Shown: positions 46,333 through 55,915 of the stretch, in pieces | Numbering within the stretch: the stretch's first letter is position 1 | How the letters are laid out: every line of letters begins with the position of its first letter | Assembly: GCA_030655075.1 (NCBI GenBank) | Contig: JAURWE010000126.1 | Span: 5,302-69,301 of the forward strand | Reading direction: 5' to 3' | Source of the DNA: Pararhizobium sp. | Lineage (GTDB): Bacteria > Pseudomonadota > Alphaproteobacteria > Rhizobiales > Rhizobiaceae | DNA length: 64,000 bases | The notes under the pieces: generated by a model | Database searches by the model: none | What the model was told of the DNA's origin: nothing | The model's input: the letters and a program-made list of their open reading frames with translations, nothing else | Made by a program: the position numbers and the translations under genes

Positions 46333-49300
46333 TCATACAAACGGCACAGTGGAATCTGTCGAAGCCATAAGCATTGCGTGAACTTCCTTAATCGTTCCCA
46401 CCCAACGGCTATTGCTGCGCACCAGCCGAGTCATCCCGTTCACGGTTGGCTCGGCAAGTACATCGTGCAATCGTAGCTCGATGAAGTAGAGGTCATACAG
46501 GCGCCCCAGAATGCCAAGGGCATCGATCGACGTGCCGCCAATGCGGAAGAAATTCGATTCGCCCGAGACCTGTGAAACGCGTAATACATCACACCAGATC
46601 GCGCGAACGGCGGCTTCGACCAGATCCGCCGGCTCGTCCGGTTCCGGCACGCTCAAACCATCATTCAAGGCTTCGACTGCGCGCGGCTCCGCCGTGTCGA
46701 TGACGACAGACACAGGCGCGCAGCCGACCCGGGCAGCCGCGTACTCACTCAGCAACATCGACGCAAGCTCGCGCTCGCCACGCAGATCGCCCTGCATGAT
46801 GCTCTGCTGACGCACGTCGAGCGGCCCGGCAAGCACCGCGCAGCGAACCCTGGAACCCTGCAGAGCGGCCAGGCCGTTCGGGTTGAAGCCCAGCATGCAC
46901 ATGCCCAGGTTACGCTGCGGCGCATGGGTCATAAGACGCTGGCTGAACGCACCGATCGCCAGTCGAGCAGCGCGTTTTACTGCTGCGTCGTCCGAAGGGC
47001 AATCCACATACAATTCGATCAGCAGCTCTGTGCCGCTGTGCACAAACCCGTCAAGTAAAGGGTGCGGACCACACAACTGCTGCTCGGTAAACCGGCTGCC
47101 GGCCTCATAGGCAAAGACTTGCAAGTCCGCTCCCTGACGACGGTACACACAAGCGCGAACCGCAAGAGATGGCAGCTGTGGGCGCGGCTGCGAATCACGG
47201 CCAGCGCACAGTTCGAACGCTGCCAATGGGGTCATGCCCGGGACAGCAGGTAATACATCAAGCGCGCCTTCGCGCATGCACAATCCACGCTCACGAGCGG
47301 CTTGATCGATAACGGCGCTCATCGTGCCCGCCTCGAGCTCGGCGAACGCCATCGCCTTGTCTGCGTAGTGCGTCGCGATACGCTCGATGTCTGCTGCCAA
47401 CACTAGATAGACGCCGTCATTGGGTATTGAACGGCCAATCACATCCTTTCCGCAGTCTTTCAAGCTACGCGCCACCGGGTCGAGCCTGTACCAACCTGCC
47501 GACAGTCCGTAACCGTCAGGCACACCCAGGTAGGCATGCACGGCGTAGCAACTGCCGGCTGAGGGATAGGGAAACTTGGGCAATGGCATCGAAGGTATGT
47601 CCAGCGCCGCCAGACTGCCGATCCATGCCAGTACATCAGCCAGATCGATTGGCCGCGTATGCAGGGGCGTGCCGCACGGCATGTGCGCCGCTTCGAACCA
47701 ATGCTCAAGGAAAACCGGCTCTAATGCCGCGCCCCAAAAAGCTCGATAGCTACGACGGGCGAGTATTGCCGATCGTGAAGACGCGTCCGGATCAGGGACC
47801 AACCAGTCACCGTTCACATCCTTGGCACCCACCATCCGCTGGCGCATATGCTCAAGGCGATCAAACCAGGAAAGCGAACTTGCGAGTGCATCTGCTGAAC
47901 TTCTAGCCCATCGCTCCAGCACAGGCACGGCCAGACGCACAGCCGCCGCAGGCGCAATGCCGCGGTCGGCGGTCTGCTTCCACGCCTCGATGACATGAGG
48001 GTGCGCATCGAGATGCGCCACAACGGCATCAACAGGGTCCTGTACCGCCCGTACCCGCGCCAAATGATCACTGCAAGCGCTCAACAGTTGCGCCGGCGCC
48101 TCCAACTGTGGCGCGCCCCAAGCATTCGGATCATCGCCCAACCGCTCAAGTGCAGCCACGTAGAGTGCGAAAAGCGCTTGTATCAGTTGCGCATCAAACA
48201 CATCGTCGCGGATATCCCAGGCGAGGAGCAGGTTTCCATGCTCCTGGTAGACCTGGTGGTCAAGCCAGACCTGAGGCGTCTGTGTGAGGGCATGCACTAC
48301 CTCGCCCTGGACATCATCGAGCGCCAAAGAGGCGCCGCTGTTGACGGGAAGCACCAGTGCACTGGTGAACACAACGGGTGCGAGCGCGACTCTGCCGCGA
48401 TGCCTGGACAAATCCTGCAGGACTTGCACGCCGCTGTACTGGCTATTGTCCAGGTCCGACAAGATCTGCCGGCACAATGCCCCAATCGCCTTGTTCAACG
48501 GCTCGCTGTCGTTGCATCGGTATTCGAGCAGAAAGGTCGATGCAAAGTCGCCAACGATATCGTTGATGTCAGGATGAATCGGCGGCCGGTTGAAGTGGGT
48601 GACGTTGATGACAAAGGATGCATTGGCACTGGCCAGACGCAGGACCCGACCAAAGACTGTCAGCAGCATCGATGAAGGCGTGGCGCCGCATTCGAGCGAG
48701 CGCATTTTCAAACGCGTCCACCGCTCCTGATCAATCACTTGGGTATAACGGGTAAACCTCGCCGCTGTCGATTCGTCTGCGGCGTGGTTGATTGGCAGCG
48801 CAGGCGGTGACGGCAATGTTTCAAGCCGCTCCTGCCAGTAATTACGCATACGCGAGTAGTGCGGTGAATGACGGAAGGTGGCCATGTAGTTGACGTAGTC
48901 ACGGAACGCGAAATTCAGAGCTGGCAACGAACCTGCATCCTCCCGATAGAAGGCAAGCAGGTCCCGGGCAATGAGGTTGGTGCTCCATGCATCCGCAATG
49001 ATGATGTCAAGGCTGATATGCACGCGTACCACGTTGTCTGCATGCCGACTGGCTGCAATAGAAAACAATGGCCATTGGGTGGGGTCATAGGCGGCCAGCG
49101 AGAGTCGGCGGCGAGTGGCGGCCAATTGCTGCGTTTGCTGCTCGGCGGGCTGGCTGCGAACGTCATCCACCGCAATGACGTAGCGCGGTACCCGCTCAAG
49201 CACTCGTTGTTCGCCCCCGTCCCTGAACACGCAACGCAGCATGCCATGCCGCTCGACGATAGAGTTCACCGCTCCTTCGAAGCGATCGAGATCCAACCCA

Positions 49301-52300
49301 CGATAATCGATCTCGATATAGGAGTGGGCGGCAACGGCGCCCAAGGTCATGTCGTCGCGTCGCCCGACATGATATGAACGCTGGATGTCCGTCAACGGAA
49401 ACGGCAGGAACTGTTGCGCCGAATCAGCGGCAACGGCCATAGGCAGCGGAGCGACTGTCCCGCCTCTGGCGTCCCGGCAGCTTTCCACATACTCGGCAAG
49501 TGCTTGCAAATTCGGATAATCGTAGATCGCCCGTGCTGTCAGGTCCAGGCTGAAGATCGAATTGAGCTTGGCGACGAAGCGGGTGGCGACGAGGGAGTCC
49601 CCGCCATTCGTGAAGAAGTTGTCTTGTTTCTGCGGATGCATCACCCCCAGCATGACCTGCCAAAGCTCAGCGACTACCGGTTCGACAATCACATCACTCG
49701 ACCCGCGGTCCCGCAAGGTACCAGCCTCGCAGACCACCTCATCACGCAGCGCAGCGCGGTCGACTTTTCCATTGGCGCCCATCGGCAAGGCAGCCAGGAT
49801 TTGCAGCGCAGTCGGTACCATATAGCCGGGTAAATGGGCTTTGACATGGTCCAGTAACAACCGACGGATTTGCGCTCCGCTCATTTCGTCGCTGCCAGGC
49901 GCAAGCACCACATGAGCATTCAATTGGCGGCCACCCGTCACGGTCGATACGGCATTTTTTACTAACGGATGCGCCTGCAGCACGCTTTCAACTTCGCCAA
50001 GTTCGATCCGCAAGCCATTGAGTTTAATTTGCCCATCGCGTCGGCCTATAAAACGGATATCGCCGTCAGGTAGATAACAGCCCATGTCGCCCGTGCGGTA
50101 TAGACGCTCCCCCGTTCGAGGATGATCAATGAACTGCGCAGCTGTCTTCTGGGGTGACTCCCAGTAGCCGCGAGCCAACCCTGCCCCACCAATATAGATT
50201 TCACCTGTCGCCCAGACAGGGCAAGGCTGGAGCAGATCGTCAAGTACATACATTCGCTGGCCCGGCAACGCTCGGCCATAAGGAATACTGATCCAATCCG
50301 GATCGATCGATTCGACGGGGAAATAGATGGACCAGATCGATGCTTCGGTAGCTCCACCCAGTGAAATCAACTTCGCGCCAGGCGCAACCTGCTTCAGGCG
50401 TTCGTACACCGTCAACGGTAACCAGTCACCGCTGAGCATGGCCAGACGCAGACTGGCCAAGGCCTCTGCACGGCCCGCACTGGCGTCGACCATCAATTCC
50501 ATGAGCGCCGGCACAGAGTTCCACACTGACACGTGATGCTTTCGAATGATTTCGGGCCAGCGCCAAGGGCGCGCAGTCTCCTCCGATGTCAGCATCACGC
50601 AGGCGCCTCCGGTAAAGAGCGGCCCCCAGATATCGAACACGGAGAGGTCGAAGCATAGGGAAGATACACAGAGGATACGATCGCGCGCAGTCAAATCGAA
50701 CAGCTGGTTGATCGAGTCAATCGTGTTGACTACCGCACCGTGTTCGATCACCACGCCCTTGGGCGTTCCGGTGGTTCCCGACGTAAACATTATATAGGCG
50801 ACGTCATCCGGCCGGGCACCGACCGGCTGCACGCATGGCGCATGTGCGAATGCCGAGTCGTCGAGCACCAGCGCCGGGCAGCAGGTCGCATCGTCAACGT
50901 CCGAATGGCTGTGGACCAGCAGCACCGCAAGCTTCGCCGCAGACATGACCGCATCACGTCGCGCCGGGGGCCAGGTCGGATCAATCGGCACATATGCGCA
51001 GCCGCCCAGGGAGACGGCGAGCATAGCGACGACGGCTTCCCAGCCCTTATCCAACAGCAGGCCTACACGTTCACCAGGATGTATGCCACGAGCCTCAAGC
51101 CCCCCCAGCAGCCGTAGGGCGAGGTCAAGCAACTGCGCGTAGGTGAGCTCGCGACCAGCCGCGATGAGCGCGACCTGATCCGGATGGGTGCGTGCGGTCT
51201 TGAGTACTTGCTCAGGCAATGTACCGTTCGCAATCGGGTTGTCTTCAAGCCTGCAGTCACAGGCTGGCATCGACGTGGTACGAAGACTGACCGTCCAAGA
51301 ATCATCTCGGGTCGCCAGCGCCGTCAGCAGGCACTGGTAGTGGGCAAACATCGCCTCGACCACTGCGGGCTGGAACATGTCGTCGATGGCATCCCAGTTA
51401 ACGACCAACCCGCCATCCGCCTCCTCGATCTGGCAGTCTATCCACACATTTGACGTTTGCGTGACACTGTCTATCAGTCGCCCGGACAGCAGACTCGACT
51501 GATGAGCATCCGCCTCTGGCAGACCCAGCGCACTGGTGAATACGACGGGCATCGCAATTCGTTCGCCGCCGTTGCGCCGAGTCAGTTCACGTTGAACTTG
51601 CACACCACAAAACGTCCGGTTCTCTAGAACTTCGCGCAATTGCAATTGCATTCGAATAAAAGTATCGGCAGCGACTTCATCACCTGTGGGCTCGCAGTTG
51701 AAGACCAACGAAGAGGTGAAGTCGCCCACCAGCTTGTCGATGTCCGCATGCAGAAGTTGGCGATCGAACAGCGTCAGGATGAGCGAGAAAGCCTCATTGC
51801 CGCTCCAGGTTTCAAGGGTGGATGCGTAGGCACCCAGCAACACGCTGGTGACCGAAACGCCGGCCGCTGCCGCTTTGACCTGCAGGGCCTGCCATTGGTC
51901 TCGCGACATGCGCATCCCGCGACGCTTGAAGCGCAACAGTCCTTCATCAGCCGGTCGGTTCCGCGCGATTGGCAACTGCGGTGTCTTGCCCAACTGATCT
52001 ATGCGCGCAAGCCAGTAAGCTTTGGCCCGATCAAACTCGGCCCCTTGACGGGCGGACTGGGTCGCGAGCACGTAGTCACGAAATGAGATCGCAACCTGCG
52101 GCAGCACGACGTCTTCTTGACGGTAGATCAACTCCAGTTCACGCATCAGCAGGCGCGCACTGAAGAGGTCAATGAAGAGCATATCGAACGCGAAAAAAAG
52201 CCGGTAACGATTACCGCCGAGCCAGCCTGCCGCAACACGGAACGAGGGCCATCGCCCTGGTTCAAAGCGCAACCTGGAGAACGAGTCCCGCCGGTGCTCT

Positions 52301-55300
52301 AGCTCAGTTGCCAGCGCTTGCCCGGCCAGCCGAGACAGGTCCCACGTCTCGATTGAGTAGTGGGGAACTTCAGCCAGGATACGCTGGGCATCCTCGCCAA
52401 CGAGAACAGCACGCAACATATCATGGCGACGAATAGCACGATTGAGTGCCTGCGTGAATGCAGGCAACGACAAGGTGTCATAGTCCATGGAGAACGCACA
52501 GATCGTAGACATCTGCGCCTTATCGTTCACGTCATGCCCGATCCGATAAGCCTGTTGCATGAGCAGCAGCGGGAAAGGCTCATGGCGCGATTGCACATCG
52601 GCGCTCAAAGGAGTCCGGGTGACAATCCGCCCGCTCTCAACCTGCTTGCTGATCTGCAAGACAGTGCCACGAACGGTAGGTGCTGCAAAAAAATCAGCGA
52701 GGCGCACTGAGCAGCCGAAATGCAAGTTCAACGTATCCACCAAGCGGATCGCCATGAGGGAATGACCACCGACCTGCTCGAAATGATCGTCAATCGATAC
52801 GGCGGTATCGCCCAGGACCTGGATCCAAACACCCAAGACTTCGCGTTCCAGTACTGTAAGGCTGGCGTGACCAAGGGTTTTATCTTCAACCGGTAGCGCC
52901 AGCGCATGAAGTGCTTTGCCATCGCGCAGTAATTTGCCCGAGTCGGTACGCGCAATCGCACTCACTAACACCCAGCGGCCTGGGATAGCATGCGCCGGCA
53001 ACAAGCTACGTGCATGCTCGAGCAGCTGGGATTTGGACAGCTTAGCGTGCGCTGAGTAAAAGGCCGTCAACCGCCTGCCATCTTGCTCATCCACTATGAC
53101 TGCAATGTCGCGCACTCCCGGACAGGTGCCAATGGCCTCCTCTATCTCGAGTAGGCTGGTGCGCATTCCGCGCACCTTCACCTGCATATCGGAACGCCCG
53201 AGGTAGTGACAAACCCCCGACTCATCGACGCGGCCCAAGTCGCCGGTGCGAAACATGCGACCATCCTGAAGCGCCGGCCAATATCGATCTGCGGTCAGCT
53301 CAGGCGCGTTATGGTAACCGCCACCCACTGGCACCCCCCAGATGACAATCTCGCCTGCAACCCCGCGAGGGACCACATTACCGCGGGCATCTATGATGGC
53401 AAGGGCTGTATTGGCGATCGGCCGACCGATTAGGGGTTCCGCTTCGTCGACGAGGTGACAGGTGGCATCTGCCGTCACTTCAGTAGAACCGTAGATATTG
53501 AGCAGCGGCACACTTGGAAATACATCTCGAAACGCCTGCGAGACGGAGCGAGACAGCGACTCGCCGCTGCAGTGAACCCTTTTCAAGACAGGTTGCAGCC
53601 CAGGCTCATGGGTATCGAGAAGCGACTCAAGATACGTCGGCACCACTGTCAAGTGCGTGATGCGCTCGCGAACAAGCAACGCCCAGAACTGCCGAGGATC
53701 ACGAACGGCATCGTCAGGCGCCACTACTGCACAGGCACCACCGAGGATCGGCGCAAGCATTTCAATGATCGAATCGACAAACATTGGCGGGCTACGCAGT
53801 ACGACCCTATCACCCGGCTCATACGGGTAGTTGCTCCATTGCCAATGAAGTCGATTGAGTACGGATTCCACCAACCCATAGGCACCTTTGGGCTGACCAG
53901 TGCTGCCAGAGGTGTAAATAAGGTAGGCAGGCGCCGCGCGCGCCTGCCGTTGAGCCGTTGGCACCGCACGAGGCTCGCCGGCCAGGTGTATGTCGAAAGC
54001 TGCACAATCAGAACTCAATGTGCGCAGCCGTTCAAGGCCCTGTGCATCCGTAATGATCAATGCAGGAGCACAGTCCGCGATTTGTAATTCTAAACGGGCA
54101 TCGGGAGACGACGGCGGCAACGGCACATAGCAGTGCCCCTCACTCAAGATCGCAAGTAGCGATACTACCAGATCTATAGAGCGGTCCAGATGCACGCCAA
54201 CCCTCAAGCTATGCGCTTTCAGTGATCGCAGCTTGGCAGCGACCCCCTCGACACGCTCTTGTAACTGGCCGAAGGAAACCACCGTGCTTCCTGAACGTAT
54301 GGCGTCCTCATCAACACAGCGTCGGGCGGTTGACTCGAATAACTGGGCGACCGTTTGCTGGGGCCACTGCCTCCTCTCACCCTCAATGACACTGCTTTGC
54401 GAAAGCAAGCCAGCGTTGCACATGACGCTATCCACAGGTTGCCCAGGGGCGCTTATCAGTTGCTCGCACAAATGGATAAATCGCGTGCCCAGACTCTTCA
54501 CTGTCGCTTCATCATAAAGCGTCGAGTCGTACTCTAGAGAGAGCGAAAATGCATTCGACTGCTCGGCAACCATAACGGTTAAATCAAACTTGGCCGGCGC
54601 TTCAGGTAATGTCAGCGGGGTAAACTCGACGCTGTCAATCCTGGAGACTGCCGCACCGTTCTGGTAGACGAAAACTACAGAGGCATCCAGCAGTTGACCT
54701 TTTTTGGCAGCCTCCATGCGCAACTGGTCAAAGGGATAATCACGATGCGCAAAAGCATCTTGCCAGGCGGACGATACCTGCTGCAGGTAAGATAAGAACG
54801 GTAAGCTTGGGTCGGCATGCGGCTTTACCAATACATGATCAACGAAACAACCGATGACATCGAACCAGCGTGCATCATCGCGATAACCGACAGTTACCGG
54901 AAGGCACCAACTGCCCGAGCCCGCCTCTCCTTGCTTCAGCAATAAACCAAGTACCGCGAGAAACACGGTAAATGGCGACACTCCCGCAGAGGAACACAGC
55001 GCCCTTAATTCAAGGCTACTGTGCTGCGCGAGCGCGAAAAACTGCTTGCGCCCCCCTCCGGACTCAACCATGGCCCGTGAACGATCACAAGGTAACGCAG
55101 CACAATGCTGCCCCTCGATGAAGCGATGCCAATACGTGCGAGAAGCCTCAAACACGCTGGGGTTAGCCTCCAATTCAATACGCCGGGCATGCGCGTACTC
55201 AAAGAATTGCAATTTGCTTGATGCCTGTGCTGCACTTCCTAAATAGCGGGAAACGAGCTCAGAGACCAACACCCCCTGGGACCAACCATCCGAGACGATA

Positions 55301-55752
55301 TGATGCACCGTCAACACGAGCACACTTTCGTTTGCACTGAGTGCGAAATACGCACAGCGGAGCAAAGGCCCCCGCCTCAAATCGAATGGTTTGCTTACAT
55401 GCTTTTTGATCGCTGCGTAAAGCCTGCGCCAACGCTCCGGAGCAGGAAACATTGACAGATCTTCGACCAACAGAGGGACAGGTACATAAGCACCAGCAAA
55501 CTGCCAAAGCATACCGTCGCGCTCAACAAAACACGCCCGCAATGAGTCATTAGTCTCAATAACGCTGTTAACAGCCGCTAAAAGCCTATCTTCCTCGAGA
55601 ACGCCATTGATGTGAACGGCAATAGGTGAATTGTAGACAGCCTCGTCGGGAGCGCGCTGCTCTTTAAGCCAAATAGATTCCTGCAAGTGTGAAACGCGAA
55701 AACTTTCTTCCTTGGCAGCCGACCGTAGATTACTGGGTCCAGACTTGAACAT
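46333..55752 (-). CDS. NRPS, C-A(beta-Ala)-T-Cy-A(Cys)-T-Cy-Ox-T, bleomycin bithiazole type
   Basis: 3139-aa synthetase. C1 (HHIVSDG near 152), A1 (TSGSTGQPKG near 616), T1 (GGHSLMAI near 997), Cy1 (DMLFIDLFS near 1191), A2 (TSGTTGTPKG near 1659), T2 (GGDSLVAT near 2051), Cy2 (DIIIADAWS near 2251), an FMN nitroreductase/SagB-like oxidase domain (RRSYRAFWG near 2667) and T3 (GGTSIDAL near 3075). Both Cy domains show DxxxxDxxS in place of HHxxxDG. The A1 code reads VDITHSIADK: Asp235 is replaced by Val, the hallmark of beta-Ala pockets (VDWVISLADK). A2 reads DLFNMSLIWK, matching Cys. No A domain precedes T3, so Cys must be loaded by A2 in trans or from T2. BlmIV plus BlmIII make the bleomycin bithiazole with nearly these parts. 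Expected output: beta-Ala-thiazol(in)e-thiazole. Confidence 0.95.
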   Translation of the reverse strand: MFKSGPSNLRSAAKEESFRVSHLQESIWLKEQRAPDEAVYNSPIAVHINGVLEEDRLLAAVNSVIETNDSLRACFVERDGMLWQFAGAYVPVPLLVEDLSMFPAPERWRRLYAAIKKHVSKPFDLRRGPLLRCAYFALSANESVLVLTVHHIVSDGWSQGVLVSELVSRYLGSAAQASSKLQFFEYAHARRIELEANPSVFEASRTYWHRFIEGQHCAALPCDRSRAMVESGGGRKQFFALAQHSSLELRALCSSAGVSPFTVFLAVLGLLLKQGEAGSGSWCLPVTVGYRDDARWFDVIGCFVDHVLVKPHADPSLPFLSYLQQVSSAWQDAFAHRDYPFDQLRMEAAKKGQLLDASVVFVYQNGAAVSRIDSVEFTPLTLPEAPAKFDLTVMVAEQSNAFSLSLEYDSTLYDEATVKSLGTRFIHLCEQLISAPGQPVDSVMCNAGLLSQSSVIEGERRQWPQQTVAQLFESTARRCVDEDAIRSGSTVVSFGQLQERVEGVAAKLRSLKAHSLRVGVHLDRSIDLVVSLLAILSEGHCYVPLPPSSPDARLELQIADCAPALIITDAQGLERLRTLSSDCAAFDIHLAGEPRAVPTAQRQARAAPAYLIYTSGSTGQPKGAYGLVESVLNRLHWQWSNYPYEPGDRVVLRSPPMFVDSIIEMLAPILGGACAVVAPDDAVRDPRQFWALLVRERITHLTVVPTYLESLLDTHEPGLQPVLKRVHCSGESLSRSVSQAFRDVFPSVPLLNIYGSTEVTADATCHLVDEAEPLIGRPIANTALAIIDARGNVVPRGVAGEIVIWGVPVGGGYHNAPELTADRYWPALQDGRMFRTGDLGRVDESGVCHYLGRSDMQVKVRGMRTSLLEIEEAIGTCPGVRDIAVIVDEQDGRRLTAFYSAHAKLSKSQLLEHARSLLPAHAIPGRWVLVSAIARTDSGKLLRDGKALHALALPVEDKTLGHASLTVLEREVLGVWIQVLGDTAVSIDDHFEQVGGHSLMAIRLVDTLNLHFGCSVRLADFFAAPTVRGTVLQISKQVESGRIVTRTPLSADVQSRHEPFPLLLMQQAYRIGHDVNDKAQMSTICAFSMDYDTLSLPAFTQALNRAIRRHDMLRAVLVGEDAQRILAEVPHYSIETWDLSRLAGQALATELEHRRDSFSRLRFEPGRWPSFRVAAGWLGGNRYRLFFAFDMLFIDLFSARLLMRELELIYRQEDVVLPQVAISFRDYVLATQSARQGAEFDRAKAYWLARIDQLGKTPQLPIARNRPADEGLLRFKRRGMRMSRDQWQALQVKAAAAGVSVTSVLLGAYASTLETWSGNEAFSLILTLFDRQLLHADIDKLVGDFTSSLVFNCEPTGDEVAADTFIRMQLQLREVLENRTFCGVQVQRELTRRNGGERIAMPVVFTSALGLPEADAHQSSLLSGRLIDSVTQTSNVWIDCQIEEADGGLVVNWDAIDDMFQPAVVEAMFAHYQCLLTALATRDDSWTVSLRTTSMPACDCRLEDNPIANGTLPEQVLKTARTHPDQVALIAAGRELTYAQLLDLALRLLGGLEARGIHPGERVGLLLDKGWEAVVAMLAVSLGGCAYVPIDPTWPPARRDAVMSAAKLAVLLVHSHSDVDDATCCPALVLDDSAFAHAPCVQPVGARPDDVAYIMFTSGTTGTPKGVVIEHGAVVNTIDSINQLFDLTARDRILCVSSLCFDLSVFDIWGPLFTGGACVMLTSEETARPWRWPEIIRKHHVSVWNSVPALMELMVDASAGRAEALASLRLAMLSGDWLPLTVYERLKQVAPGAKLISLGGATEASIWSIYFPVESIDPDWISIPYGRALPGQRMYVLDDLLQPCPVWATGEIYIGGAGLARGYWESPQKTAAQFIDHPRTGERLYRTGDMGCYLPDGDIRFIGRRDGQIKLNGLRIELGEVESVLQAHPLVKNAVSTVTGGRQLNAHVVLAPGSDEMSGAQIRRLLLDHVKAHLPGYMVPTALQILAALPMGANGKVDRAALRDEVVCEAGTLRDRGSSDVIVEPVVAELWQVMLGVMHPQKQDNFFTNGGDSLVATRFVAKLNSIFSLDLTARAIYDYPNLQALAEYVESCRDARGGTVAPLPMAVAADSAQQFLPFPLTDIQRSYHVGRRDDMTLGAVAAHSYIEIDYRGLDLDRFEGAVNSIVERHGMLRCVFRDGGEQRVLERVPRYVIAVDDVRSQPAEQQTQQLAATRRRLSLAAYDPTQWPLFSIAASRHADNVVRVHISLDIIIADAWSTNLIARDLLAFYREDAGSLPALNFAFRDYVNYMATFRHSPHYSRMRNYWQERLETLPSPPALPINHAADESTAARFTRYTQVIDQERWTRLKMRSLECGATPSSMLLTVFGRVLRLASANASFVINVTHFNRPPIHPDINDIVGDFASTFLLEYRCNDSEPLNKAIGALCRQILSDLDNSQYSGVQVLQDLSRHRGRVALAPVVFTSALVLPVNSGASLALDDVQGEVVHALTQTPQVWLDHQVYQEHGNLLLAWDIRDDVFDAQLIQALFALYVAALERLGDDPNAWGAPQLEAPAQLLSACSDHLARVRAVQDPVDAVVAHLDAHPHVIEAWKQTADRGIAPAAAVRLAVPVLERWARSSADALASSLSWFDRLEHMRQRMVGAKDVNGDWLVPDPDASSRSAILARRSYRAFWGAALEPVFLEHWFEAAHMPCGTPLHTRPIDLADVLAWIGSLAALDIPSMPLPKFPYPSAGSCYAVHAYLGVPDGYGLSAGWYRLDPVARSLKDCGKDVIGRSIPNDGVYLVLAADIERIATHYADKAMAFAELEAGTMSAVIDQAARERGLCMREGALDVLPAVPGMTPLAAFELCAGRDSQPRPQLPSLAVRACVYRRQGADLQVFAYEAGSRFTEQQLCGPHPLLDGFVHSGTELLIELYVDCPSDDAAVKRAARLAIGAFSQRLMTHAPQRNLGMCMLGFNPNGLAALQGSRVRCAVLAGPLDVRQQSIMQGDLRGERELASMLLSEYAAARVGCAPVSVVIDTAEPRAVEALNDGLSVPEPDEPADLVEAAVRAIWCDVLRVSQVSGESNFFRIGGTSIDALGILGRLYDLYFIELRLHDVLAEPTVNGMTRLVRSNSRWVGTIKEVHAMLMASTDSTVPFV

Positions 55753-55915
55753 ATCAATTCCATTACAGTCGTTTCAACACGGGCTTGCAGGAACACTACC
55801 CAACACAGGCACAGGGGGCCGCGCAGATATCCAGCAATCTTTTAACACCCATCACTCACCCAGCGACACCCCCGCCCCCTCAACGGGAGAGAAGACGATA
55901 TCGCTGACATGAAAA

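Noticed and set aside
46333..55752. Pyochelin/yersiniabactin-type siderophore synthetase
   Set aside because: Cy domains are shared with those systems, but there is no salicylate- or aryl-loading protein. A beta-Ala-type A domain before Cys and an Ox domain fit the bithiazole pathway instead.
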